The notes under the pieces are model-generated. The model did no database searches and had not been told where the DNA came from. It worked only from the letters and a program-made list of their open reading frames with translations. Positions 29,752 through 38,574 of a DNA stretch of 64,000 nucleotides are shown here, one piece after another. Every line of letters starts with the position of its first letter. Positions within the stretch are counted from its first letter, which is position 1. Origin of the DNA: Psychrilyobacter piezotolerans. GTDB lineage: Bacteria; Fusobacteriota; Fusobacteriia; Fusobacteriales; Fusobacteriaceae. The stretch covers positions 1 through 64,000 of the forward strand of contig NZ_QUAJ01000001.1 in NCBI RefSeq assembly GCF_003391055.1. The letters run 5' to 3'. Made by a program: the position numbers and the translations under genes.

Positions 29752-30060
29752 AATATAACCTCCTCATACGACAAAATCAATAATATATATATATAAATAA
29801 TGTTCTTTAAGAATGACAATATTCCTTCAAAAATAATATTTAATTTATAGGCTAAAAAATAGCACACTGATTCTAAAGCATACGCTGATTAAAAAGAGAT
29901 AGAAACAGATATAAAATTAATCTGCTCTTACCCATTTCGATCTGCGTTATCCGTGTGCTATATTTAAAAATAACCATGAAATTTTATATAATTAAAAATT
30001 AAAAGGGATTGATTACTCAATCCCTTTTACTATATTATATAAATATATTTAATTTTTTAC
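29752..30060. repeat. Gap with inverted TAGCACAC...GTGTGCTA repeat
   Basis: No gene. TAGCACACTGATTC (about 29867) and a downstream complement GTTATCCGTGTGCTA (about 29947-29960) bracket about 70 nt with CTGATT/AATCTGC half-sites. A terminator of the outer-membrane protein gene follows at 30001-30028. Confidence 0.55.
30001..30028 (-). terminator. Terminator of the outer-membrane protein gene
   Basis: A perfect 12-bp stem AAAAGGGATTGA / TCAATCCCTTTT with loop TTAC. On the minus strand it is followed by AATTTTTAATT. Confidence 0.85.
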
Positions 30061-31125
30061 TTAGAATGATGTACCGAATTTAACACCTACAGATAATTCA
30101 TCTTTCCCAGCACTGTCTACATTTGCTGTATATCCAGTGTATTTTGCATATGGAGTTACGTTAACTGCTCCTAACTTAGCTCTGTATTGTACTTCTGGTG
30201 CAACATACATAGATACATCGTAAGCATCCTTTTGGTTGATTGAGTAAGCTTCTAATCCAAACTCAGTGATGAAGTATGTATTAGGTGCAACTTCTCTTTC
30301 ATATCCTAAATATTGCTCGATTGATAATGCGAACTTATCGTCACCATCGATGTTTCCTGAGAATAAAGAGTTTTTGTAAGAACCATTTTTCTTAGTTCCT
30401 GCGAAATCTAAATAAACATCTCCATAAGTTGACCATAATCCTTCAGTTCCTAAAGCTCTATAGTTTGAGAAGTCTAATTCAAATGCAGTAGTATCATTTA
30501 CATCATCATAGGCTACGATAGGACTGATATCCATTGCGAATCCGTAATATGTAGTTGATACCTTTGGATTGAAATCCCATCTTCTCTTTGTTTCCATATC
30601 TCTAGCACTTGGAGTAGCTGAATCAGATGTGAAGTTTTCTGCAGTGTCATAACCATAAGATACACTTGGTACGAATGTCCACTCTTTACCTAACATATCA
30701 AATGTTCCACCTTGGAAATCTATTCCAAAAGTAGTATCCCAACCGTCGTTAGTTCTATTCCAGTCTGAATCATAGTTGAAATCTCTGTCAACATCATATT
30801 TGAATCCAAATCTACCCATGTTTAATTTACCCTTACCTACTGTCCACTCTATCTTGTTGGCATTTACACCATCATTAGATCTTCCAGGACCTTGGAACAT
30901 TCTAGCTCTTACTTCACCATTATATGAACCACTGAACTCTCCTAAGATTCCTGTTTGTCTACCTTCTACTAATCCTTCAATTGCACTAGAGTCAGTGATT
31001 GAGATAACTTGTGCAGCCTTTTCAGCTGTTACAGTTGTACCTTCTTCAGCTGTTGGTGTATGTACTGCAAACGTTGTAGCTCCTAAAGCTAGGATTCCTG
31101 CTAATAATAATAACTTTTTATTCAT
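30061..31125 (-). CDS. Fusobacterial-type outer-membrane beta-barrel protein
   Basis: 354 aa. A signal peptide (MNKKLLLLAGILALGATTFA) is followed by a Glu/Thr-rich linker and alternating beta-strand segments. The C-terminal strand (ELSVGVKFGTSF) ends in Phe, as required for BAM-dependent insertion. Codon use looks highly expressed. A clear promoter and terminator frame it. Likely a porin-like major outer-membrane protein; pore specificity cannot be read. Confidence 0.8.
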   Translation of the reverse strand: MNKKLLLLAGILALGATTFAVHTPTAEEGTTVTAEKAAQVISITDSSAIEGLVEGRQTGILGEFSGSYNGEVRARMFQGPGRSNDGVNANKIEWTVGKGKLNMGRFGFKYDVDRDFNYDSDWNRTNDGWDTTFGIDFQGGTFDMLGKEWTFVPSVSYGYDTAENFTSDSATPSARDMETKRRWDFNPKVSTTYYGFAMDISPIVAYDDVNDTTAFELDFSNYRALGTEGLWSTYGDVYLDFAGTKKNGSYKNSLFSGNIDGDDKFALSIEQYLGYEREVAPNTYFITEFGLEAYSINQKDAYDVSMYVAPEVQYRAKLGAVNVTPYAKYTGYTANVDSAGKDELSVGVKFGTSF

Positions 31126-31218
31126 GGTTTCTTCCTCCTAAAATAATTTCAAATTTGTTTTCTTAGTTTCCCTTTAAATTCTTTCGGTTGAATAATTGTT
31201 TCCGTTTATCCTGGTCTT

Positions 31219-31247
31219 AGTGTAGTTTAGTAACCACCAATAGTCAA
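31219..31247 (-). promoter_or_regulatory. Promoter of the outer-membrane protein gene
   Basis: On the minus strand TTGACT (31242-31247), 17-nt spacer, TACACT (31219-31224). This leaves a leader of about 85 nt before AGGAGG and the ATG. Confidence 0.65.
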
Positions 31248-31661
31248 TACCCCTTTTTTCTATTAGCATTAAAAGAGAATTAATGTTCTAATATGATTTT
31301 AGCAAAAATAATAAAAACAAACTTATAAAAAAGTTTAACATTAAAAATTAATAATTTTTAATGGGTCGTGTTTATAACATAAAGTGTCCTACAAGCAGTA
31401 AAATAGTTTCATTTTTAAACAACGAATTATTGGAATTTTAATAGTAAAATTAATGTTCAATTTAATTTTCTGAAACAAACAGCAAAAACAATACAGACAG
31501 CTCCCCTGTCGAGAATAGCACCGATAATTTTTTTGATACTAAGATTTAACCCCTCTCGTCCTACGGACACATGTTCATGAATACTAGAAATGAAAGCAAT
31601 ACTTTCATCTCTAAATGTGACCCTATGAGGGAGAAAGCATTACCCTTACCTGCTGTTATTA

Positions 31662-31670
31662 TGATATAAT
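31662..31670 (+). promoter_or_regulatory. Extended -10 element before miaA
   Basis: TGATATAAT (TGnTATAAT) 32 nt upstream of the miaA ATG. No good -35 at normal spacing. Confidence 0.55.
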
Positions 31671-31702
31671 ATATATAATATTTATAAATGGAGGAATAGA
31701 CG

Positions 31703-32602
31703 ATGAAAGGAATTGTTATCTTGGGTCCTACTGCTGTAGGAAAAACAAGTTTATCTATAAAATTAGCAAAAAAATTAAAGACAGAGATAATCTCAGCTGA
31801 TTCAGCTCAGGTATATACCGGGATGGATATAGGCACGGCAAAGGTCGATGTCCATGAAGCACAGGGAATATTTCATCATATGATCGATGTAGTAGAGCCC
31901 ATAAGTAAGTATAATGTAGGCGAATATCAAAAAAGAGTAAATATAATACTAAAAACCTTCGAAAAGGAAGGAAAAACTCCTATATTAGTGGGAGGAACCG
32001 GCTTATACATCAACTCTGTGACCAATGGCTTGGCAGAGCTGCCTCAGTCGGAACCAGGACTTAGGGAGGAACTGGACAGCAGGAGTGGGTCTGAATTATA
32101 CGAAGAATTGGAAAGGATTGACCCTTGTGCAGCCAGAGATATCCACCCAAATAATAAACGCAGGGTGGGGAGAGCTCTGGAAATTTTCCACCTTACAGGG
32201 GAAAAATTTTCTGTTATCAGCAAGAGAAACATCAAAAGAAATAACTTTGAATTTATCAAAATAGGTTTAGAAAGAGACAGAAATAATTTATATGAAAGAA
32301 TAAACCTGAGAGTTGATCTTATGGTAGAGGGAGGACTCATCGAGGAGGTTAAGAAACTCTATACTATATACGGAGAAAATTTGAGAAGGATCAACGTCAT
32401 AGGATATAGTGAGATTATAGATTATTTCAGAGGGGAAACAACTTTGGAAGAGGCTGTGTTTCAAATCAAACAAAATTCCCGTAGATATGCTAAAAGGCAA
32501 TTTACATGGTTTAAAAATGACCCCGATGTTATCTGGTTCGATGTAGAAAAGATGAGCGAGGAAGAGATCTTAGAAAAAATATTAAGGTTAATTGAGGAAT
32601 AA
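31703..32602 (+). CDS. miaA: tRNA dimethylallyltransferase
   Basis: 299 aa. P-loop GPTAVGKTSLSIKLA, then the family motifs SADSAQVYTGMDIGTAK, HHMIDVV and LVGGTGLYINSV, and a C-terminal QIKQNSRRYAKRQFTWF. It prenylates A37 of UNN-reading tRNAs. GGAGG SD before the ATG. Confidence 0.97.
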   Translation: MKGIVILGPTAVGKTSLSIKLAKKLKTEIISADSAQVYTGMDIGTAKVDVHEAQGIFHHMIDVVEPISKYNVGEYQKRVNIILKTFEKEGKTPILVGGTGLYINSVTNGLAELPQSEPGLREELDSRSGSELYEELERIDPCAARDIHPNNKRRVGRALEIFHLTGEKFSVISKRNIKRNNFEFIKIGLERDRNNLYERINLRVDLMVEGGLIEEVKKLYTIYGENLRRINVIGYSEIIDYFRGETTLEEAVFQIKQNSRRYAKRQFTWFKNDPDVIWFDVEKMSEEEILEKILRLIEE

Positions 32603-32624
32603 CTCCTTTTGTCCCTTGGACATT

Positions 32625-32740
32625 TTCCTCTTACAATTAAGAGGAAACCCCAATTATTTATGTTTCTACTATATCTAAGTTCTAGATATATTTAAGTTTT
32701 TTTGGTTTCTCTTAATTCAAGAGGAACCTCCGAGGAGGAG
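32625..32740. other. Three consecutive hairpins between miaA and the lipoprotein gene
   Basis: TTCCTCTTA-CAAT-TAAGAGGAA, then GGTTTCTCTT...AAGAGGAACC, then CCTCC-GA-GGAGG, followed by GAGTTTATAGT and a later TTATAAACC that recall the P1 arms of the repeat module. Likely a divergent module copy; it may also end the miaA transcript. Confidence 0.5.
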
Positions 32741-32790
32741 TTTATAGTAAAAAAAAACATATAAAATAAATTATAAACCACACTAGCTGG

Positions 32791-32819
32791 TTGATATTTT
32801 ATTTTTAGTGTGCTATTAT
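32791..32819 (+). promoter_or_regulatory. Promoter of the lipoprotein/rsbW-like/STAS cluster
   Basis: TTGATA (32791-32796), 17-nt spacer, TATTAT (32814-32819), 28 nt before the ATG. Confidence 0.65.
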
Positions 32820-32847
32820 TGTAATGATGATATTATAGGAGGATAAG

Positions 32848-33366
32848 ATGCTGAAAAAATTAAGTTTAACTCTTATTTTACTGCTTCTGCTAGGGTGTGT
32901 AAATACGCCTTTAAAAAACAGTTCACTGTCTCCAAAAGAACAGTTGTTAGAGCAAAAAATTAATGACTGGGAGTTGGGCGAAGCTAAGGGCTTATTTTCT
33001 CAAATAAGGCCAACTCTAGATCCTGAAAAGTTAGATAAATACGAAACTTTAATATCTGAAAGAGAGCAAGGGGTTAAGGACCTCGAAAAATTAATAAACG
33101 TATTAAAGGCAGCTTTTTCCAAAAACCAATTTTTTATTATTGAACGATACACCGACAAGGGAATAAAAAATAAAATAAAATTAAATGAACTAAAAAAGCT
33201 AGATTTGAGCGGCGGAAACATATATACCACCGATCCAAAATTCAAGAAAAATCATGCTGAAATTTTAGCTCTTATTAATTTTTACGATGAAAGCCTTTAT
33301 CTGGATATTGTATTTAATTTTGAAAATGGCCAATGGAAAATAATAGACTTTAGTGAAAGAGGGTGA
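32848..33366 (+). CDS. Lipoprotein of unknown function
   Basis: 172 aa. Lipobox MLKKLSLTLILLLLLGC, then a largely helical region (about 28-110) and a C-terminal part with beta-strand character (ESLYLDIVFNFENGQWKIIDF) resembling small ligand-binding or adaptor domains. Its 3' end overlaps or abuts the anti-sigma-like kinase gene, suggesting one operon with the partner-switch pair. Family not recognised. Confidence 0.7.
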   Translation: MLKKLSLTLILLLLLGCVNTPLKNSSLSPKEQLLEQKINDWELGEAKGLFSQIRPTLDPEKLDKYETLISEREQGVKDLEKLINVLKAAFSKNQFFIIERYTDKGIKNKIKLNELKKLDLSGGNIYTTDPKFKKNHAEILALINFYDESLYLDIVFNFENGQWKIIDFSERG

Positions 33367-33370
33367 AATA

Positions 33371-33769
33371 TTGCAAGGTGAAGGAATCAGAATAATCGTT
33401 CCATCTTCTTTGAAAAATCTTTCTTTAATTAGAGCCCTTGTGAAAACGTATTTAATTGCAGAATCTGTATCTGAAAAAGATATTCTTAGGCTTCTGACTG
33501 TTATAGATGAACTGGCAACCAATGCAATCGAACATGGATACAACTATCATAGTGGAGAGATCTCTATATTTATGATAAAGGAAGGTAACTTCGTGAAAAT
33601 TACTGTAGAAGATTTTGGAGCTGGATTCAACAGATTAAAAGAAAGTAAGTCTGAAGGGGGCATGGGGTTAAATATAGTTAGGGGTCTCGTAGATAATCTA
33701 GAGATTAAACCTAAGAAAATCGGAACAAAATTTGAAATATTAAAAGAAGTTGAGGAGGAAACAAAATAA
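33371..33769 (+). CDS. RsbW-like serine kinase/anti-sigma factor
   Basis: About 132 aa from a TTG preceded by AGAGGGTG; a GTG 18 nt upstream is an alternative. HATPase motifs: N box DELATNAIEHGY, G1 DFGAGF, G2 GGMGLNIV. Family members phosphorylate a STAS antagonist and bind a sigma factor or other target when it is phosphorylated. The STAS gene follows with a 1-nt overlap. The target is unknown; no sigma factor gene is in the window. Confidence 0.88.
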   Translation: MQGEGIRIIVPSSLKNLSLIRALVKTYLIAESVSEKDILRLLTVIDELATNAIEHGYNYHSGEISIFMIKEGNFVKITVEDFGAGFNRLKESKSEGGMGLNIVRGLVDNLEIKPKKIGTKFEILKEVEEETK

Positions 33770-34113
33770 TGAACTCTAATTTTGAATTAATCGAAAAGGA
33801 CATTAATGGTATAAAGGTAATTAAAATCACAGGTGAACTTGACGCTATGGTGGCTCCCAAATTAAAGGAAAGACTTGCTAAATTAGTTGAAAATGAAACT
33901 TATAACTTCATAATCAACTGTGAGGAGTTAAGTCACATCAACAGTTTGGCTATGGGTATTTTGAGAGGAAAATTAAGAGAAGTTAAGGGGCATAACGGCG
34001 ATATAAAGTTATCAAACTTAAATGATCATATCAAAACAATTTTTGAAATGGTCGGGTTAGATGAGATATTTGAGATTTGTGCTACTGAAGAAGAGGCTTT
34101 AGCTAAATTTTAA
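33769..34113 (+). CDS. STAS-domain anti-anti-sigma-like protein
   Basis: 114 aa STAS domain: KVIKITGELDAMVAPKLKERL at the N-terminus, then NCEELSHINSLAMGILRGKL, where the canonical phospho-acceptor loop DSSGLG lies. Here it reads NSLAMG, so only one Ser remains. It is likely the partner of the RsbW-like kinase just upstream and a candidate substrate of a SpoIIE-type phosphatase. 46 nt later lies rny. Confidence 0.88.
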   Translation: MNSNFELIEKDINGIKVIKITGELDAMVAPKLKERLAKLVENETYNFIINCEELSHINSLAMGILRGKLREVKGHNGDIKLSNLNDHIKTIFEMVGLDEIFEICATEEEALAKF

Positions 34114-34159
34114 TTAATATCCCAAAATATTATATTTTTTTAAGAGGGGATTTACAATT

Positions 34160-35725
34160 ATGAATACAATTATTATGATAGCGGCAGTTATAGTGGCAGC
34201 AGGGATATTTTCCTCTGTACTTTATAAAAAATCTGTTGTGGATAAAAAAATAGAAGATTTAAACAACCTTGAAAACAGCGTAGAACAAGCAAAGGTCAAA
34301 GCTCAAAAAATTGAAAAAAGAGCTACTTTTGATGCTGAATCAAAGGCTAAAGAGATAACTATCAAAGCTAAAGAAACAGCATACAAAATCAAAGAAGATG
34401 CTGAAAAAGAAATCAAGTTAGCTAAAAATGAAATAAATCAAAAAGAAAACAGGCTTATTAAAAGAGAAGAATCTCTGGATAGTAAGTTGGACAGAATCGA
34501 AGCTAAAACTGTAGAGATAAATAATTATGAAAAAAAATTAAACCTTAAAGAAAGCGAGATCGAAGAATTAAAGCAAAAACAAGAGTTGGAGCTGGAGAAA
34601 ATCTCAGAATTATCCAAAGAGGATGCTAAAAATATCTTACTGGATAAGTTAAAAGATGATCTTACTCATGATTCCGCCGTTATGATCAGAAGTTTTGAGC
34701 ATAAATTAGAGGAAGAAAAAGACAGGATGACTCAAAGAATACTTTCTACTGCTATCGGGAAAGCTTCAGCTGAATTTGTTTCCGATGCCACTGTATCTGT
34801 GGTACAACTGCCAAATGATGAGATGAAGGGTAGAATCATAGGTCGTGAAGGTAGAAATATCAGAACCATTGAATCTTTAACCGGAGTAGATGTAATCATC
34901 GACGATACCCCGGAAGCTGTGGTTTTATCATGTTTTGATGGTGTCAAAAGAGAGATTGCCAGAAGTGCACTGGAAAAATTGGTAAATGATGGAAGAATTC
35001 ATCCTACAAAGATCGAAGAAGCTATAAAAAAAGCAACTAAAGAAGTGGATAAAGGGATCCGTGAAGCCGGTGAACACGCATTATTCGAACTTGGAATTAC
35101 AGGAGTTCATCCTGAAGTAACTAAAGTTTTAGGAAGTTTAAAATTCAGAACCAGTTATGGACAAAACGTTTTAACTCATGCCATCGAAGTTGGCCACCTG
35201 GCTGCTACATTGGCTGCCGAAATTGGAGCAGATGTAAAATTAGCCAAGAGATCTGGTCTATTCCATGATATCGGTAAGGTATTGACCCATGAAACTGAGA
35301 CTTCTCATGGATTATTAGGGGCAGAATTTTTAAGAAAATTCGGCGAGAAAGACCTGGTAGCCAATGGTGCTGAATCACATCATCATGAAGTTGAATTTAA
35401 ATGTATTGAATCTGTTTTAGTCCAGGCAGCAGACGCTATATCAGCATCCAGACCTGGAGCAAGACGTGAAACATTGAATACATATATCAAAAGATTAGAA
35501 GAATTAGAAGCTATTGCAAGTTCTTTTGAGGGGGTAGATTCATCTTATGCTATCCAAGCTGGTAGAGAGATGAGGATCATCATCAATCCTGAAATCATAA
35601 GTGACGATAAGACTACTATCCTGTCCCGTGACATAGCTAAAAAAATAGAAGAAACTATGCAATATCCTGGTCAGATTAAAGTAACTGTAGTCAGAGAGAC
35701 TAGATCTGTGGAATATGCAAAATAA
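34160..35725 (+). CDS. rny: Ribonuclease Y
   Basis: 521 aa. N-terminal membrane helix ([19 protein letters not shown]), a long coiled coil (about 30-200), a KH domain ([20 protein letters not shown], about 225-244), and an HD domain ([11 protein letters not shown], about 370-380). It initiates mRNA decay at the membrane. Its SD (AGAGGGG) follows the STAS gene closely. Confidence 0.97.
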   Translation: MNTIIMIAAVIVAAGIFSSVLYKKSVVDKKIEDLNNLENSVEQAKVKAQKIEKRATFDAESKAKEITIKAKETAYKIKEDAEKEIKLAKNEINQKENRLIKREESLDSKLDRIEAKTVEINNYEKKLNLKESEIEELKQKQELELEKISELSKEDAKNILLDKLKDDLTHDSAVMIRSFEHKLEEEKDRMTQRILSTAIGKASAEFVSDATVSVVQLPNDEMKGRIIGREGRNIRTIESLTGVDVIIDDTPEAVVLSCFDGVKREIARSALEKLVNDGRIHPTKIEEAIKKATKEVDKGIREAGEHALFELGITGVHPEVTKVLGSLKFRTSYGQNVLTHAIEVGHLAATLAAEIGADVKLAKRSGLFHDIGKVLTHETETSHGLLGAEFLRKFGEKDLVANGAESHHHEVEFKCIESVLVQAADAISASRPGARRETLNTYIKRLEELEAIASSFEGVDSSYAIQAGREMRIIINPEIISDDKTTILSRDIAKKIEETMQYPGQIKVTVVRETRSVEYAK

Positions 35726-35735
35726 TAACAAACTA

Positions 35736-35766
35736 AATGAGCTGGTATTTATCGGCTCATTTTTTA
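35736..35766 (+). terminator. Terminator after rny
   Basis: AATGAGC (35736-35742) pairs with GCTCATT (35755-35761), followed by a T-run. Confidence 0.8.
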
Positions 35767-35800
35767 TGGCGGAATTTTGGTATAAATTTTATTGAAAATA

Positions 35801-35905
35801 TGATATAATTATACATTGTAAAAGAAAAAACTCTTTCCTTTTTAGCGTTTTGTAGGTTAATGAATTAATCATGAAACCCCCATAAAAAAGAAGAGTAAAT
35901 TATAA
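35801..35905 (+). promoter_or_regulatory. ymdB promoter and structured leader
   Basis: TGATATAAT (extended -10, 35801-35809). In the leader ACTCTTTCCTTTTTA (from about 35830) can pair with TAAAAAAGAAGAGT (about 35884-35897), enclosing GGTTAATGAATTAATC...GAAACC. The 3' arm resembles the CCATAAAAAGGAAGAGTC tail of the repeat-module insertion. Confidence 0.5.
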
Positions 35906-35921
35906 AGAAAAGAGGGATTTA

Positions 35922-36719
35922 ATGAAAGTTTTGATAATAGGAGATGTGGTTGGTAAACCAGGTAGAAATATCTTAACCGACTATTTAGAGAGAAAAAAAA
36001 GTGAATATGACCTGATCATTGTCAACGGTGAAAATGCCGCTGCAGGATTTGGGCTAACTGAAAAAATAGCCAAACAATTTTATGAGATCGGAGTAGATGC
36101 CATTACCTCTGGTAACCATATTTGGGATAAAAAAGAGATGGTGGAATATCTTAAAACTGACCATAAAATTTTAAGACCACTAAACTATCCAAAGGGAGTG
36201 TCCGGAGTAGGTTGGAATATCTTTACAACTCCTGCAGGGGAGAAAGTAGGAGTTGTTTCATTGCAAGGTAGAATTTTCATGCCGCCTATTGATTGTCCGT
36301 TCCAGAGGATCACAGAGGTTTTAGATGAGATCAGAAAACAAACAACTAATATTGTCGTAGATTTTCATGCTGAGGCTACATCTGAAAAGATGGCTATGGG
36401 AAGGTTTCTTGATGGTAAAGTTTCGGTAGTTTTGGGAACTCATACCCATATCCAGACTTCCGACAGCAGAATTTTAGATGGCGGTACCGGGTATATTACA
36501 GACGTTGGGATGACTGGATCTCATGACGGGATAATTGGAATGACTGTAGACTCAGTTTTACCTAGATTTTTGACTTCCCTTCCGACTAAGTTCGCTATCT
36601 GCAATGACAATGTAAGGATCAACGGTATCGAGGTGGAGTTAGACCAATATGGTAAATGCAGTGATATCAAGAGGATAGATCTTTCTATCGAAGAGTTAGA
36701 TTTTGCAGATTTTCTCTAA
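35922..36719 (+). CDS. ymdB: YmdB-family metallophosphoesterase
   Basis: 265 aa. Metal-binding motifs GDVVGKPGR, NGENAAAGFG, SGNHIWDKKE, VDFHAEATSEK and GTHTHIQTSD identify the TIGR00282/YmdB family, cyclic-nucleotide phosphodiesterases that influence RNase Y-dependent decay in Bacillus. The rny-ymdB order is conserved here. Confidence 0.93.
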   Translation: MKVLIIGDVVGKPGRNILTDYLERKKSEYDLIIVNGENAAAGFGLTEKIAKQFYEIGVDAITSGNHIWDKKEMVEYLKTDHKILRPLNYPKGVSGVGWNIFTTPAGEKVGVVSLQGRIFMPPIDCPFQRITEVLDEIRKQTTNIVVDFHAEATSEKMAMGRFLDGKVSVVLGTHTHIQTSDSRILDGGTGYITDVGMTGSHDGIIGMTVDSVLPRFLTSLPTKFAICNDNVRINGIEVELDQYGKCSDIKRIDLSIEELDFADFL

Positions 36720-36857
36720 ATTCAATTGGTGCTAATGGCCTTGCAGAACTAATAAAATTATTAGTCAGCATTATTAAAACAACTAAAAAGAACGTTGAAT
36801 AATTTTCAATTATAATTTTTCAATTTTCAATTAAAATAAAAGGGAGTTTTATTTTTT

Positions 36858-37646
36858 ATGAATATATTAATTTCAAATGATGACGGTATCTATGCTGAAG
36901 GGATCAAAATCCTGGTCAGCTATCTTCAAGATGCCGGGCATACAACATATGTAGTAGCTCCCCTGGAGGAGCAAAGCGGTACCGGACACGGGATCACTCT
37001 GCACCAGCCTATGAGGGTAAGGGAAGTTTATAGAGATAATAATTTCTTTGGTCATTCTGTTTCCGGGAAACCTGCCGATACTATAAAGGTGGCACTGGCC
37101 CACCTGTATGACGAAAAGGAGATTGATTTTGTCATCTCCGGAATAAATCGTGGAGCTAATTTAGGGACCGATTTATTTTATTCGGGGACTTTTGCTGCTG
37201 CTTCTGAAGGTACATTTTGGAGAAAGAACGCCATCGCTCTCTCCCTTATTGTAGATGGGAATGATCTATACTTTGAGAGTGCAGGAGAATTTATAGCAGA
37301 GTATTTAAAAACAATAAAAGACCTGAAATTTCCTATCGGAACTCTTTTGAATATCAATGTTCCCAACCTTCCCATGGAGGAGATTAAAGGGGTTAAGTAT
37401 ACCAAACAGAGCAATAGAAAATTTCAGGAAAAATTAATTGAAAGGGAAGATTCCCAGGGAAATAAATATTTTTGGTTAGGAGGACACCCTGTAAAAGGTG
37501 ACCATGTGGAGAATTCCGATTTAGATGCTATTGAAAATGGCTATATATCTGTCACTCCGGTAAAATTAAATTTATACGACAATGAATTAGAGGTATTGCT
37601 TAAAGAAAACACTAAAAAGGAGAAATATGAAATTAATAGAAGTTAG
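36858..37646 (+). CDS. surE: 5'/3'-nucleotidase SurE
   Basis: 262 aa. ISNDDGIYAEGIKIL at the N-terminus, SGTGHGIT, SGKPADTIKVAL, VISGINRGANLGTDLFYSGT are SurE signatures; the two Asp and the Asn/Ser bind the metal. It overlaps prmA by 20 nt. Confidence 0.95.
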   Translation: MNILISNDDGIYAEGIKILVSYLQDAGHTTYVVAPLEEQSGTGHGITLHQPMRVREVYRDNNFFGHSVSGKPADTIKVALAHLYDEKEIDFVISGINRGANLGTDLFYSGTFAAASEGTFWRKNAIALSLIVDGNDLYFESAGEFIAEYLKTIKDLKFPIGTLLNINVPNLPMEEIKGVKYTKQSNRKFQEKLIEREDSQGNKYFWLGGHPVKGDHVENSDLDAIENGYISVTPVKLNLYDNELEVLLKENTKKEKYEINRS

Positions 37647-38553
37647 ATTAATATTTGAAGCCGATGAGCCTCAATATGTAAAAAAAGAAATAACCGATCT
37701 ATTTTACGAATTCGGAGTCCAGGGGCTTAAGATCGACGAACCTATGGAGAGAGATTCCCTGGATTACTATAGAGATGAAAAGATATTTTTACAGAGAGAT
37801 TATGCTGTATCGGCATATTTTCCTGTAAATTTATATGTGGAGAAGAAAAAATCCCTTATAACTGATACTTTTGAAGAAAAATTTAAAGATCGTGAGGATC
37901 TTATCTATTCCTTGGATTTTTATGAACTGGATGAAGAGGATTACCAAAATTCTTGGAAAAAATACCTTTATCCCGAAAAAGTAAGTGAAAGATTTGTGGT
38001 AAAACCTACTTGGCGTGAATACGAGGCTGAAGAGGACGAAATAGTCATTGAGTTAGATCCCGGGAGGGCTTTTGGTACCGGATCTCATCCGACTACTTCC
38101 CTTTGTATCAAACAGATGGAAGACTATATCCACGAAGGGGACTCTGTCATAGATGTGGGGACCGGATCCGGAATACTTATGGTTGCAGCCAATAAATTAG
38201 GGGCATCTGAGGTATGGGGTGTTGATATCGACCCTCTGGCTGTAGAAGTAGCCAAAGAAAATTTAGAATTAAATAAAGTCGATATGAATACTATAAAACT
38301 ATTCAAAGGTGATCTGGTTAAAGTTGTAGAAGATAAAAAGTTTGATGTAGTGGTAGCTAATATCTTAGCTGATGTAATCTTACTCCTGCTAAACGACATG
38401 TCTACAGTTGTAAAAAAAGGCGGTCTTATGATCTTATCTGGAATAATTGAAGATAAAGCTGCTGAGATAAAGAAAAGAATAATTTCATTGGGATACGAAG
38501 TTGTCTCAGAAACAAAAGATAAAGAATGGGTAAGTTTTACTGCCAGAGCGTAA
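37627..38553 (+). CDS. prmA: Ribosomal protein L11 methyltransferase
   Basis: 308 aa. ELDPGRAFGTGSHPTTSLCI (about 140-159), VIDVGTGSGILMVAA and VVANILADVILLL are PrmA motifs for SAM binding. An AAAAGGAG SD lies inside the surE 3' end. Confidence 0.95.
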   Translation: MKLIEVRLIFEADEPQYVKKEITDLFYEFGVQGLKIDEPMERDSLDYYRDEKIFLQRDYAVSAYFPVNLYVEKKKSLITDTFEEKFKDREDLIYSLDFYELDEEDYQNSWKKYLYPEKVSERFVVKPTWREYEAEEDEIVIELDPGRAFGTGSHPTTSLCIKQMEDYIHEGDSVIDVGTGSGILMVAANKLGASEVWGVDIDPLAVEVAKENLELNKVDMNTIKLFKGDLVKVVEDKKFDVVVANILADVILLLLNDMSTVVKKGGLMILSGIIEDKAAEIKKRIISLGYEVVSETKDKEWVSFTARA

Positions 38554-38574
38554 TGAAAAACGGAGGTTTAAATT

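Larger units (their letters stand above)
31126..31702. other. Divergent region between omp and miaA with a module remnant
   Basis: No gene. It is AT-rich up to about 31490. At about 31550-31635 a hairpin-rich patch (CCCCTCTCG...GAGGGAG outer arms, CACAT...ATGTG, and ATGAAAG-CAATA-CTTTCAT inside) resembles the P3 part of the repeat module. Confidence 0.5.
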
